A stretch of 64,000 nt of DNA from Thermogemmatispora onikobensis (GCF_001748285.1 NZ_BDGT01000015.1:42048-106047); one strand, 5' to 3'. Shown: positions 8,311 to 17,795, counted from the first letter of the stretch. Made by a program: numbers and translations. Notes: generated by a model not told the origin, from the sequence alone.

Positions 8311-9482
8311 GCAGAGCGGTCCTTATACGCTGGGTCAAGGCCCTGGTGCGCTTCGGTCTGCCAGTGGTAGTGCTGGTCTTCTTCGCTCTCCAGGTGAAGA
8401 ATAACTGGAGCGCCCTGGCCTCCCATCGCTTCGAGTGGAATCCGGTCCTGCTGGGTCTGGCTTTCCTGGGTTTTGTGCTGCAGGAGCTATCTTTCGGGCT
8501 GATCTGGAAAAATGTTCTAGCCCGTCTCGGCTACCAGTTGTCCCTGGGTGCCAGTCTGCGCATCTATCTGGCCTCGGAGTTTGTGCGCTATATCCCTGGT
8601 AACGTCTGGCATGTGCTGACGCGCATCCTCTGGGTCGGAAAATATGGCGTGCCCCGTTCGCTGGCATTCACCAGCATGGTGGTCGAGCTGGTGACGAAGC
8701 TGGCGACCGCTGCCTTCGTCTTCGCGCTCAGCCTCTTGTTCTGGCGCGACGTTCATGCGCTCGGCTCGACCCAGGGCATCTTCTTTCTGGCCTTCAGCGC
8801 TGTCGCTGTGCTGGCGGTGCTGATCGGGCTGCATCCGCGCATCCTGGGGGGCCTGCTCAACCTGGCTCTGCGTCTTCTCCGTCGGGAGCCGGTGAGGCTG
8901 GCTCTGCGCTATCGCGATATTTTGCTGGTTTCCTTCTTCTGGTGCCTGAGCTGGTTGATCGCTGGCCTGGCTTTCTATGTACTGGTATTGGCTTTGTGGC
9001 CAGAGACCCCTCTGCTGGCCCTGCCGATCTGCATCGGCATTTACGCGCTCGGTTGGGATATCGGCTTTATCTCGTTTATCACGCCGAGTGGTTTGGGTTT
9101 CCGCGAGGGGGCCATCGCTCTCCTCTTTGCTTTCTCGCTGCCCGCTTTGCCTGCGGCCCTCGGCTACGTCATGGCCTTGCTCTCGCGCCTGGTCTCGACG
9201 CTAGCCGAACTGCTCTGCGTCAGCGCGGCCTATCTCGGTGGCCTGCGTCAGGTACGCCAGATTCGTGCGGAGCAGGCGGCAGAGCAGAGAGAGCAGCAAG
9301 GTGCTGGAACGTCGTCAGAGGCGCACTTGACTGCCCTAAAGGATGAAGAAAGGGCATCCCTGCCAGCAGCAAGCTCGATCGCCCAAGAAGTGCAGGCAGA
9401 GCAAGCAAGCCAGATCCCAGAGACCACAGTCTCAGAGGAGACGGTTGCTTCCCACGAAGGAGGGAGGGGGTATGAAAACTAG
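8307..9482 (+). CDS. Lysylphosphatidylglycerol-synthase-type flippase membrane protein
   Basis: A 391-residue integral membrane protein resembling the transmembrane (LPG_synthase_TM, UPF0104) domain of MprF-type proteins, with about eight hydrophobic segments. It has no C-terminal aminoacyl-transferase domain, so by family knowledge it would move a lipid across the membrane rather than modify it. The EFVRYIPGNVWHVLTRI and ITPSGLGFREGAI blocks are typical of the family. The last 70 residues are a hydrophilic Glu/Gln/Ala-rich tail. It is sandwiched with overlaps between a GT2 enzyme and a DUF2079 protein, suggesting the three handle the same glycolipid. Confidence 0.82.
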   Translation: MSRAVLIRWVKALVRFGLPVVVLVFFALQVKNNWSALASHRFEWNPVLLGLAFLGFVLQELSFGLIWKNVLARLGYQLSLGASLRIYLASEFVRYIPGNVWHVLTRILWVGKYGVPRSLAFTSMVVELVTKLATAAFVFALSLLFWRDVHALGSTQGIFFLAFSAVAVLAVLIGLHPRILGGLLNLALRLLRREPVRLALRYRDILLVSFFWCLSWLIAGLAFYVLVLALWPETPLLALPICIGIYALGWDIGFISFITPSGLGFREGAIALLFAFSLPALPAALGYVMALLSRLVSTLAELLCVSAAYLGGLRQVRQIRAEQAAEQREQQGAGTSSEAHLTALKDEERASLPAASSIAQEVQAEQASQIPETTVSEETVASHEGGRGYEN

Positions 9483-11703
9483 CTCTGCTCTGCGTAAGTG
9501 GCTGGCTGTCTGCTGGAATCGCCTCTATCTCTATCCACCACCTGAGCCGTTACCCCGCCGACGCTCCTTCTGGGCGGCGATGGTAGTGGTGGCTGGGGCG
9601 GCTCTTCTCTTTTCGGCCTTCTTTATCTGGTATTTGACGACACGCCAGGATGCTTTCCAGACCAATGCCGAAGACCTGGGGATTATGGATCAGGCGGTCT
9701 GGTCAATTCTGCATAGCGCGGTCCCCCATCAGACGATCTGCAATATTGTTGGCGATACCAATTGCTATAGTAGTAACGGGATTAGTCGCTTCGCGATCCA
9801 CTTTGAGCCAATCCTCTTCCCTGTGGCCTTGCTCTATTTGCTTTGGGCGACGCCGAAGACGCTGCTCGTGCTTCAGACACTGGTGGTGGCTACAGGCGCC
9901 TTCCCCGCTTTCTGGCTGGCTCGCCTGCGCTTGCGCAACGAGTGGATCGCTGTAGGTTTTGCCTTTCTTTATCTGTTACATCCTCTCCAGAACCTGGCCT
10001 TGCTCAACGACTTCCACGCCGTCACCTTTACCTCTGCTCTCTTGCTCTTTGTCCTCTATTTTATGTATACGCGGCAGACGGCGTGGACCGTCGTCTTTGC
10101 GGTCCTGGCCATGGCCTGTAAGGAGGAAATTCCTGTCCTGGTGGCCCTCTTCGGTCTGTGGTCGCTCCTCTTCCAGCGCTGCTGGCGCGCCGGTCTCGGT
10201 CTCGTGCTGCTGGCTCTTGTCTGGGTCGGTCTGGAGCTAGTAATTACGCGCCTCTCCGGGGGGCCGCTGTTGGCCTCGCGCTATGCTCATCTTGGCAACG
10301 GGCCGCTCGATATTGCGAAGAACATCTTGCTCCATCCGCTCGCGATTCTGAAACAGTATGTCTTTGAGCAGCAGCATTTCTTCTATCTGCGTCAGGTCCT
10401 CAGCCCCACGGGCTATTTGCCGCTGCTGGCTCCCTGGGTCCTGTTGCTGGCGGTGCCGACCCTGGCCCTCAATTTGCTCAGCTCGAAGCCCGATATGTAC
10501 AGTGGCCTCTACCACTACAATGCCGAGATCGTCCCTGTGCTGATTTTCGCAAGCATTGAGGCGGTAGTGGTTATTGGCTGGGCAGCGCAGTGGCTGCTGC
10601 GTTGGGGGCGTGCCCTCTGGCAGAGAGCAACGGCAGCCTGGGAGAGCTGGCGCTCGCGTCTGGCCACTCATGGCGCGACAGACCTGCTGGGGCGCTCGTC
10701 GGGTGCTCTGAGCTGGGGACAGCTCATCTTGCTGACACTGCTCATGTGCTACTTGCTCGTCTCAGTGGGGCGGGCCGCTGAAGCTCATGGCACCGTGCCT
10801 TTTTCGCCAGGTTTCAAATGGCCAGCGATCACTGCCCATAACCGGCTCGCGGAGCACTTTATCGAGATGATCCCGCCCACGGCCTCTGTTTCGGCCCAGT
10901 CGGCTCTCGTCCCCCATATCAGTCATCGGCAGCGTATCTATCTCTTCCCTTATCAAGATCAAGAGGCCGATTATATCTTTCTTGATGTCACGAGCGATAT
11001 GTATCCGCTCTTCCTGAGCAGCTATACTGCTGAGGTCAAGAAGGTTCTCTTCAGTGGGCAATACGGTATCGTAGCCGCTCAAGATGGCTATCTCCTGCTG
11101 AAACGTGGCCTCCCAGCTCCGGGCATCTCGCCCCTCTCACCAGTGCAGAACGGGCCAGAGGCTTTGCCCGCTCTGCCCTCCGCTTTCTGCTCCTTCCAGT
11201 GGGTTACAGCCCAACAGGTGGAGCATCCGATCACAGCAACTTTTAGGAAGAGTGACAGCGCTCAACCGTTAGTCGATGTGGTAGGCTACAGTACGCCGAC
11301 ACCAGCGACGATCGATGGCGGAACCTATCTGCAGTATACATTCTATCTGCGCGCCAGAAGCGCCTCGCTACCCGCGCTCAATCTCCTGGTCTTGCTCAGG
11401 GATAGCGCCGGTCAGGAGCATCTGTTAGCGCAGGACTTCCCAGGCTTCGCTTTTTGCCCAACAACGACCTGGCAGCCTGGCCAGATCTACATGTTGAGGA
11501 CCCTGGCTTTCAGCCTGGGGTCTGCCCATGTCGCTCCCGGGCTAGCCCATATTTCTATGGCGCTTGTACCTGCGAGCCATTCGGGCAGTACAATGATGGA
11601 TGTGCAGGCCAGATTGCCTGTGCAGCTGCAGGGTGCATCTGGAGCAGTAAGGGCGCTACCGGATGCACGGGAGTTGCAGTTGACGAGCGTGATTGTTCGC
11701 TAA
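9472..11703 (+). CDS. DUF2079 family multi-pass membrane protein
   Basis: A 743-residue polytopic membrane protein of the DUF2079 family, which resembles GT-C glycosyltransferases using lipid-linked sugar donors; no activity has been assigned that I know of. A family-typical block lies early (QAVWSILHSAVPHQT, following a DLGIMD motif), then about nine hydrophobic segments to residue 450, then a soluble C-terminal region (about 480-743). The ATG at 9472 has AGGAGGGAGG just upstream, whereas an earlier in-frame ATG lies deep inside the previous gene and would add a Gln/Arg/Ser-rich stretch. The genes overlap by 11 bases. It is the third member of the glycolipid cluster and ends just before an unrelated hypothetical gene. 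Confidence 0.8.
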   Translation: MKTSSALRKWLAVCWNRLYLYPPPEPLPRRRSFWAAMVVVAGAALLFSAFFIWYLTTRQDAFQTNAEDLGIMDQAVWSILHSAVPHQTICNIVGDTNCYSSNGISRFAIHFEPILFPVALLYLLWATPKTLLVLQTLVVATGAFPAFWLARLRLRNEWIAVGFAFLYLLHPLQNLALLNDFHAVTFTSALLLFVLYFMYTRQTAWTVVFAVLAMACKEEIPVLVALFGLWSLLFQRCWRAGLGLVLLALVWVGLELVITRLSGGPLLASRYAHLGNGPLDIAKNILLHPLAILKQYVFEQQHFFYLRQVLSPTGYLPLLAPWVLLLAVPTLALNLLSSKPDMYSGLYHYNAEIVPVLIFASIEAVVVIGWAAQWLLRWGRALWQRATAAWESWRSRLATHGATDLLGRSSGALSWGQLILLTLLMCYLLVSVGRAAEAHGTVPFSPGFKWPAITAHNRLAEHFIEMIPPTASVSAQSALVPHISHRQRIYLFPYQDQEADYIFLDVTSDMYPLFLSSYTAEVKKVLFSGQYGIVAAQDGYLLLKRGLPAPGISPLSPVQNGPEALPALPSAFCSFQWVTAQQVEHPITATFRKSDSAQPLVDVVGYSTPTPATIDGGTYLQYTFYLRARSASLPALNLLVLLRDSAGQEHLLAQDFPGFAFCPTTTWQPGQIYMLRTLAFSLGSAHVAPGLAHISMALVPASHSGSTMMDVQARLPVQLQGASGAVRALPDARELQLTSVIVR

Positions 11704-11745
11704 CTACAGAGGCGCCGCTGAGTGCGCGTAGAAAGGGTTTGTGGC

Positions 11746-13011
11746 ATGGGAGTTTTGCTTGGTCAACTCCCGCTAGCAGAGCTGGGACGCTTGAAAGCCG
11801 AGCTGGCGGAGACCTTGATCGCTAACTTCTGCTACCCGCGATTTTACGATTATCGAACCGAGTCTTTGCGCATGCGCCCGGTCGATAGTGCGAAGCGTAA
11901 GGAGGTCTGGCTCTACTTGAGCGCGGTCGACTTCACTGCCTGGAACCGTGTGGATGTGATGTCGCCGGAGCTGCAGACCTATATTGAGCGCCTCTTTATC
12001 CATTTCGTCCAGCGCAATCGGGCGTTTTTTGGTAATCAGGGGCGCAAGCGCATGGCCGACGTGCGCATGTTGATCACGACCTCTGCTCAGACAGTGGCCG
12101 AAGGACTCCGCGCCCACCTGGCCAGCCCTCAGAAGAAACGGTCAACCTTTGGCAGCCCGCGGCCAGTCCCTTCTTGGGCCACAACCCGCGCTACTCCTCT
12201 TCCTGAGTTGAGTTGGGAGCAGATTAGTCAATCGACCCTCTTGTTGCAGCAGCAGCTGCAGGAGCTGCGCGGCGAGGTGGGCAGCTATGAGGGCCGCCAG
12301 ATAGGCGCTGGCTTGCCCTCGACGCCCGGTCCGGGAAGACCAGCCATGTCTCTGCCGGCAGCTTCGACCGCCGCGGGAGCAGTCGCTCCTGGCCGGACGC
12401 CGGCGTCCGCTGAGGAGCGTCCATCTGCCGCGGCCTCCGCCGCTCCTGCCTCTGCATCGCCGACGCGGCGTGTCCCCCCGATTCCTACGCGCGCGCTGCC
12501 TGGCTCTTCTCCCGCTCCTACGGGAACCGGCCCCCAGGCGGCACCCGTGCGTCGCCCTTCCGGGAAGCTCCCTCAGCCTGCGTCGACTCCTCCGCCGGCA
12601 GAAGCCTCGTCAGCCCAGGCTGCCGCCTCATCAACTGCTCCGGTGCCGGTCCAGCCTCGCTCGCCCGTAGGTCCCCAGGCGGGCGGTCGCGCTCCCACCC
12701 CCACACCGGCAGAAGGAACACCACTGCCGGCCAATGAGGATATGACCATCTTTGAGGAGATGCGCCAGCAGCTGGTGCTCTGGTTGCGCCTGGAGGCGGT
12801 GCGTTTGGGCCTGGATATTTCTGGACAAAGTCCTTCTCAGTTGATCGAATTGCTGCGGCGCCAGGATGGCTTTGAGCAGACGCGCCTGCAGATTATTTCT
12901 AGCTTGCTGAATTTGATCGCTCAGGTCCTCAAGAATGGCAAGGCCAGCCCGATGGATTATAAGCAGGGATTGATGTTCTTTCTCATGCATACTCGTCAGC
13001 TGCGCCCTTAA
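11746..13011 (+). CDS. Hypothetical protein with Pro/Ala-rich linker
   Basis: A 421-residue protein I do not recognise. The first 130 residues look globular and mixed alpha/beta (Tyr/Arg-rich, with YPRFYDYRTESL and VWLYLSAVDFTAWNR). Residues about 130-310 are a low-complexity Pro/Ala/Ser/Thr linker. The last 90 residues are helical and leucine-rich. No signal peptide or membrane segment is evident. The start is uncertain: ATG at 11746 with AGAAAGGG at reasonable spacing is preferred over an in-frame GTG at 11722. The layout of two folded ends on a flexible tether suggests a scaffold or regulator. The next plus-strand gene is a DUF4388 protein, but a hairpin and a promoter candidate separate them. 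Confidence 0.68.
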   Translation: MGVLLGQLPLAELGRLKAELAETLIANFCYPRFYDYRTESLRMRPVDSAKRKEVWLYLSAVDFTAWNRVDVMSPELQTYIERLFIHFVQRNRAFFGNQGRKRMADVRMLITTSAQTVAEGLRAHLASPQKKRSTFGSPRPVPSWATTRATPLPELSWEQISQSTLLLQQQLQELRGEVGSYEGRQIGAGLPSTPGPGRPAMSLPAASTAAGAVAPGRTPASAEERPSAAASAAPASASPTRRVPPIPTRALPGSSPAPTGTGPQAAPVRRPSGKLPQPASTPPPAEASSAQAAASSTAPVPVQPRSPVGPQAGGRAPTPTPAEGTPLPANEDMTIFEEMRQQLVLWLRLEAVRLGLDISGQSPSQLIELLRRQDGFEQTRLQIISSLLNLIAQVLKNGKASPMDYKQGLMFFLMHTRQLRP

Positions 13012-13028
13012 TGCCTCTACTGCCCTTA

Positions 13029-13069
13029 CATTGCCTCTGGAGATCTCTCCCCCCTCTCCAGGGGCAATG
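13029..13069 (+). terminator. Strong hairpin after the hypothetical gene, possible terminator
   Basis: A 15-bp stem with one G-U pair (arms 13029-13043 and 13055-13069) and an 11-base C/T-rich loop, starting 17 bases after the stop codon. It lacks a proper T tract, so it may be a weak or factor-assisted terminator or an mRNA end-protecting hairpin. Confidence 0.5.
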
Positions 13070-13393
13070 CATCCTTCTGCTTGAGACTCAATTGCTACTG
13101 GAGTATGCTCTTTTTCCTTGTTTTGGGGAAAAGTGTGCCTCCTTCTGAAAACAGGGCCTCCATAAAAATTTCGTTAAAAATCTTCCCTACAGGAATATTT
13201 ATGTTTTTTACACCTTCCCGCTCCCATGAGGCTATGGTATAACACGTATAGTAATACGGGGATTTTTATGGCCTGGAGATACATCTTTTTGAGAGCGTAA
13301 GCTCTCTGATCACTGGCAAGAGGGACGAACGCTTCCTGAAATGGAGGCGGGTGGCTCTTGTTAGGAGGGACCCTGGAGGGAGTGTTATGCCTC
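13070..13393. other. AT-rich intergenic region with candidate promoter
   Basis: 324 bases, clearly AT-richer than the flanking genes. An extended -10 element (TGG then TATAAC, 13238-13243) could start transcription of the DUF4388 gene, with only a weak -35. A GAGAGC/GCTCTC hairpin with a GTAA loop lies about 60 bases downstream of it. No coding sequence is seen. Confidence 0.4.
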
Positions 13394-14011
13394 ATGGCTA
13401 AAGGTCGTGACAAGACTGCTGATAGTCTTTTACCTGTGCTGGAATTCTTCCGGGCGAGGCAGCAGACGGGGCTGCTCAGCGTGGAGCGCCTGCGCAATGG
13501 GCAGCTTGAAGAAGGGGAGATCTATTTGCGCGCCGGTCGTCCCGTCTATGCCGCCGCCGGTCAACTTGCTGGTCAGGATGCGCTCAATCTCCTGTTGACC
13601 TGGAGCCCTATTCGCTTCGCCTTTTTTGCGGATGCTCCTTATCCTATGCGCTCCGATAGCTCCTCTCTACCTGCGGCCCGTCTGACTCCTTTGCTGCCTG
13701 GGGTGACGCGCAGCGAGAGTGATCCGCAGCTCCCTCTGACGCCGGAGAAGGTGAACGACGATGCTGCTGGCTATATTGGCATATCCACATATGGGAGCAG
13801 CTATAAGCCCGGCCTTGAATGGCTGGTACCGCGGCGTCTGAGCAATGACCTGAGCGTCTTGTCGTTGCTGAGTCGGCGGCAGCGCTCGGTGTATCTGCTG
13901 GTCGATGGGCGGCGCACCGTGGCTGATCTTGCCCGTTGTACCAAGAAGAGCGTGCAGGAGATTGAACGCATCCTGATCGAGCTGCAAGAGCAAGGCCTGG
14001 TGGCTATCTGA
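13394..14011 (+). CDS. DUF4388 (PATAN) domain protein
   Basis: A 205-residue protein with an N-terminal DUF4388/PATAN domain (about 10-85), recognised by the pattern of a short helix, TGLLSVERL, a GEIYLRAGRPVYAA strand pair and a helix with the DALNLLLTW block. The C-terminal 70 residues (LSVLSLLSRRQRSVYLLVDGRR onward) look like a small winged-helix-like module of the kind often following PATAN. Known PATAN proteins work as partners in chemosensory or two-component signalling in cyanobacteria and delta-proteobacteria. A second DUF4388 protein sits inside the chemosensory cluster at 45.4 kb. Start choice is uncertain: ATG at 13394 follows GGAGGG by 13 bases, which is long. Confidence 0.75.
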   Translation: MAKGRDKTADSLLPVLEFFRARQQTGLLSVERLRNGQLEEGEIYLRAGRPVYAAAGQLAGQDALNLLLTWSPIRFAFFADAPYPMRSDSSSLPAARLTPLLPGVTRSESDPQLPLTPEKVNDDAAGYIGISTYGSSYKPGLEWLVPRRLSNDLSVLSLLSRRQRSVYLLVDGRRTVADLARCTKKSVQEIERILIELQEQGLVAI

Positions 14012-14092
14012 GTGAGCGGAGAGCGAGCAAGCCAACCCGCCTGAGAGGGAGCCGCCCGCCAGTTCCCTGGTTGGCGAGGCGGTCAGATCCAT

Positions 14093-17000
14093 TCAGGCTG
14101 CTGTAGTCATCATTGGCAGCAACTCGCTCAGCTGCTGCAGCCAATTGGACCCCAGCAAGCGGCGTGGAATGCGGATAACACCCTGCTGGACGCGGGCCTC
14201 GTTACGGAAGCGATGGTAGAGGGCCACGCGGTTCGGAATCACCGAACGTCTGACGGTAACCACCAGCTCATTATTTTTGAGCGAGATAGCTTCAATGCCC
14301 TGATGGGCTGCCTCGATTTTGAGCCGGATGAGCGTGAGCAAGTTCTGCACTGGGGGCGGTGGCGCTCCAAAGCGGTCGGTCAACTCAGCAGCGATGGTCT
14401 CCACCTGCTCATGGGTGGTGAGATTGGCCAGGCGCTGGTAGAAGTTGACCTTCAGGGTGCGATCCCCGATATACTCATCCGGCAGGTAGGCGTCCAATGG
14501 CAGGTCAATGGTGACCCCGGGCATGCCTGTCTCTTCTTTCTTGCCCTGCAGCTCCTGCACTGCCTCGGCCAGCAGTTTGCAATAGAGATCGAAGCCCACC
14601 GAGTTCATGAAGCCCGACTGTTCCGCCCCGAGCAGATTGCCCGCGCCGCGCAGCTCCAGATCTTTCATGGCGATGCGGAAGCCGGCCCCCAGCTCTGTGG
14701 CCTCGAAGATGGCGCGTAGCCGCTTCTCCTGCAGTGGTGTCAGGCGGGCCTCCTTGTTGTAGAGGAAGTAGGCATAGGCCTGCTGAGCTGAGCGACCCAC
14801 GCGACCCCGCAGCTGGTAGAGCTGTGCCAGCCCGAAATGGGCGGCATTGTTCACAATGATGGTGTTCGCATTGGGAATATCCAGCCCATTTTCGATGATG
14901 GTAGTAGAGACCAGCACGTCGTACTCGCCGTTGGCGAAGCCCAGCATGATCCGCTCCAGCTGCTCCTCGTTCATCTGTCCGTGAGCCACGGCAATCCGTG
15001 CTTCTGGTACCAGCTGTTGGAGCTTCTGGGCCAGCATCTGGATGCCAGCGACACGGTTATGGACGAAGAAGACCTGTCCTCCGCGGTCAAGTTCGCGCAA
15101 GATCACCTCGCGGATCAGTCCTTCGTCATATTCACGGATGGCTGTCCGGATCGGCAGGCGCTCCTGGGGCGGTGTCTCGATGACGCTCATGTCGCGCAGA
15201 TTGACCAGGGCCATGTGCAGCGTGCGGGGGATCGGCGTGGCCGTCATCGTCAGGACGTCGACCTCGGTGCGCAGCTGTTTGAGCCGCTCCTTGTGCATGA
15301 CCCCAAAGCGCTGCTCCTCGTCGATGATGAGCAGTCCGAGCTGGAAGAAGACGACATCCTTCTGCAGCAAGCGATGGGTGCCGATGATGATGTCGATCTT
15401 CCCCAGGGCGAGGTCTTCCAGAATCTGCTTCTGCTCCTTCTCGGAGCGGAAGCGGCTGAGCAGCTCGACCCGGACGGGATAGGGTTTGAGGCGCTCCTTG
15501 AAGGTGTTGTAGTGCTGGAGGGCCAGGACTGTGGTGGGGACAAGGACCGCCACCTGGCGCTGATCCAGCACGGCCTTGAAGGCGGCGCGCAGAGCAACCT
15601 CGGTCTTGCCGTAGCCCACATCGCCGCACACCAGGCGATCCATCGGCCTGGGGCGCTCCATATCGGCCTTAACCTCTTCAATGGCGCGCGCCTGGTCCGG
15701 TGTCTCCTCGTAGGGGAAGGCGTCCTCCAGCTCTTGCAGCCACGGCTGCTCGGTGTCGGGTGGGAAGGCGTGGCCCTCGGTAGTCTCGCGCAAGCTGTAG
15801 AGCCGCAGCAGCTCGCGTGCGACGTCCTGAACGCTCTCTTTGACCCGCGCTTTGGCCCGCGTCCATTCGGTGCTGCCCAGCTTGCTGAGGGCCGGCACGG
15901 CCTCCCCCATACCGATATAGCGTGTCACCCGATCAAGCTGGTCCGTTGGGATGTAGAGCTTGTCGTTGCCGGCGTAGCGGATGAGCAGATACTCGCGCTC
16001 GACGCCGGTCAGGTTCATTCTGACCAGGCCCTCGAAGCGCCCGATGCCGTGCTCCTGATGGACGACGTAGTCGCCGGGATTGAGCTCGGTCAGGAACGAG
16101 GCCGGCGTGACTGGCCGGCGCCGCTGGGCCGGGCGGTGCTTGGACCAGCCAAAGATCTCCGCGTCAGAGTAGACGCTGAGACCCAGGGTTCGCGATTGCC
16201 AGCCCTCTGCCAGGTGCCCCTGAATGAGGGTGAGGCTGCCCTCGGCGGGCAGTTCTTTGATGCTGCTGCCGGGACTGGCGTGAATCGGTATCTCTTCTTC
16301 AGTGCTGACCTCGTCAGCGAAGACCTCGGCCAGGCGACGCGCCTGGGCTGTCACAATTACAACTCGCTCGCGCCTGGCCAGCGCTTTGCGACAGTCATGG
16401 ACGAAGGCCCGGATGCGTCCACCGTAGGAGTTGGCACTGCTGCACGTTGGCAGCAGCGGCTCTTGTGCGGGTGCAGAGGCGCCATCGGGATCGTGCTCTC
16501 CAGTGGAGGCGAGGATGCCGGCGAAATAGAGCTGTCGCCGCTGCTGCAGCCGTGGGCTGAGCTCCTCCCAGGAGAAGTGCGCCGGTCGCAGGTGGGCCGG
16601 GTTCTCGCGCTCCGCTTCCAGACGCGCCTTGATCTCCTGGGCCTGGGCATCCAGGTCGCGAATGCGGTTCTGGATATGCTCAGGCTCGTCCAGGATCACA
16701 AGGGCGTCCTTGGGAAGGTAATCGAGCAGCGTCACCGGCTCGTGTAAGTAGGGCAGATAGAGAGCGATGTCCTCGAAAGAACGACCCTGGCGCAGCAGTT
16801 CGAGATCGCGGCGCCAGCGCTCCTCGGCGTCACGGTGGAGGATGCGCAGGTCGAGCTTCTCTAGCTCACGTGCCGCCTGGACTCCTCGCGTTGGGAGGGC
16901 CTCGCGCGCTGGCCCAATCAGACAGCTTGTGAGCGGATTGAGCGAGCGCTGGGTCTCCGGGTCGAAAGTTCGCAGCGACTCAACTTGATCGCCAAAGAAC

Positions 17001-17596
17001 TCTACACGCACCGGGCGGCTCAACGTCGGGGGAAAAAGGTCAACAATCCCCCCGCGATGACTGAATTGACCTGGTTCCTCAACCTCGGCTACTGGTTCGT
17101 AGCCGAGATTGTAGAGGTGCTCCAGCAGCAGCGAGAGGTCCAGCTCCTCGCCCTGCTGCAGCTCATAGAGCGTGCGACTCAGCTCATGAGACGGCATCAG
17201 CGGTTGTGTCAAGGCCCTCGCCGCGCAGACAAGCAGCAGCTGTGGCTCATATCGCGCCAGGCGGATGAGGACCTGCATGCGCTTCTGAATCGTCTCGGCA
17301 TCGCTCAGGAGCCGCTCATATGGCAGGGCGGTGCGCCCCGGAAAGTAGAGGACCTGCCTGCCCTCCGGAGCGAACGCGGCCAGGCTCTCCGCCATCTGCC
17401 GCGCCCCTTCTTCTTCGTCAGTGACGATAAGCAACGGCTGCTCGTATGCCGCCGCCAGTGCCGCGATAACGAAAGGACGAGCCGGTTCTGTGATGGCGTC
17501 AAGAACCGGCAGCCCTTCGGCAGCGCGCAGCCGTCTAAGTAGTCGTTTGAAATCGCTTCTTTGGGTCAGTAGTGATAATAAGCCTTGGAGTGTCAA
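14093..17596 (-). CDS. mfd: Transcription-repair coupling factor Mfd
   Basis: An 1167-residue DNA translocase that removes stalled RNA polymerase from DNA lesions and recruits UvrA. The domain order is complete: UvrB-homology N-terminus (RSDFKRLLRRL onward, with RPVRVEFFGDQVESLRTFDP), the CarD-like polymerase-interaction domain (NPGDYVVHQEHGIGRFEGL), the RecG-like helicase core with Walker A GDVGYGKTE and Walker B DEEQRF, motif VI region QLRGRVGRS and the C-terminal TRCF domain. I place the start at TTG 17596, preceded by GTGAGG at 5-base spacing, because this gives the usual length. The frame stays open to 18031, but those 145 extra residues are repeat-derived and unlike any Mfd. It is last in the minus-strand housekeeping run and has its own promoter candidate. 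Confidence 0.95.
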   Translation of the reverse strand: MTLQGLLSLLTQRSDFKRLLRRLRAAEGLPVLDAITEPARPFVIAALAAAYEQPLLIVTDEEEGARQMAESLAAFAPEGRQVLYFPGRTALPYERLLSDAETIQKRMQVLIRLARYEPQLLLVCAARALTQPLMPSHELSRTLYELQQGEELDLSLLLEHLYNLGYEPVAEVEEPGQFSHRGGIVDLFPPTLSRPVRVEFFGDQVESLRTFDPETQRSLNPLTSCLIGPAREALPTRGVQAARELEKLDLRILHRDAEERWRRDLELLRQGRSFEDIALYLPYLHEPVTLLDYLPKDALVILDEPEHIQNRIRDLDAQAQEIKARLEAERENPAHLRPAHFSWEELSPRLQQRRQLYFAGILASTGEHDPDGASAPAQEPLLPTCSSANSYGGRIRAFVHDCRKALARRERVVIVTAQARRLAEVFADEVSTEEEIPIHASPGSSIKELPAEGSLTLIQGHLAEGWQSRTLGLSVYSDAEIFGWSKHRPAQRRRPVTPASFLTELNPGDYVVHQEHGIGRFEGLVRMNLTGVEREYLLIRYAGNDKLYIPTDQLDRVTRYIGMGEAVPALSKLGSTEWTRAKARVKESVQDVARELLRLYSLRETTEGHAFPPDTEQPWLQELEDAFPYEETPDQARAIEEVKADMERPRPMDRLVCGDVGYGKTEVALRAAFKAVLDQRQVAVLVPTTVLALQHYNTFKERLKPYPVRVELLSRFRSEKEQKQILEDLALGKIDIIIGTHRLLQKDVVFFQLGLLIIDEEQRFGVMHKERLKQLRTEVDVLTMTATPIPRTLHMALVNLRDMSVIETPPQERLPIRTAIREYDEGLIREVILRELDRGGQVFFVHNRVAGIQMLAQKLQQLVPEARIAVAHGQMNEEQLERIMLGFANGEYDVLVSTTIIENGLDIPNANTIIVNNAAHFGLAQLYQLRGRVGRSAQQAYAYFLYNKEARLTPLQEKRLRAIFEATELGAGFRIAMKDLELRGAGNLLGAEQSGFMNSVGFDLYCKLLAEAVQELQGKKEETGMPGVTIDLPLDAYLPDEYIGDRTLKVNFYQRLANLTTHEQVETIAAELTDRFGAPPPPVQNLLTLIRLKIEAAHQGIEAISLKNNELVVTVRRSVIPNRVALYHRFRNEARVQQGVIRIPRRLLGSNWLQQLSELLPMMTTAA

Positions 17597-17673
17597 TCTT
17601 GCCTCACAACACCAGCTAAGGTTTTCTTCTGCCAGGCCGTTGATGCTATTGTCGCGCTCTATCAGATTTATTT

Positions 17674-17701
17674 GTTCGTTCGTTCGCTCGCTCGCTCGCT
17701 G
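17674..17701. repeat. Tetranucleotide microsatellite in the mfd leader
   Basis: Seven tandem 4-base units: three GTTC, three GCTC and a final variant GCTG. It lies about 80 bases upstream of the chosen mfd start, inside the predicted leader transcript. Confidence 0.85.
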
Positions 17702-17795
17702 AATACTTAGCTCAGCAGGTGCGCTGCACAGAGGTGGCCCGCTCCTCCGGCCCTGACTGGTGAGGTGAGGGGAGCAGGCCCGTGTGGCGATCCTC

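Noticed and set aside
14012..14092. Bidirectional terminator between the DUF4388 gene and mfd
   Set aside because: Short GCCAACC/GGTTGGC complementarity exists, but without a T tract on either side and with a loop too long to be convincing.
14837..16747. A 636-codon open frame antisense to mfd
   Set aside because: It is the complement of well-conserved Mfd helicase sequence; GC-rich codon bias produces such long antisense frames.
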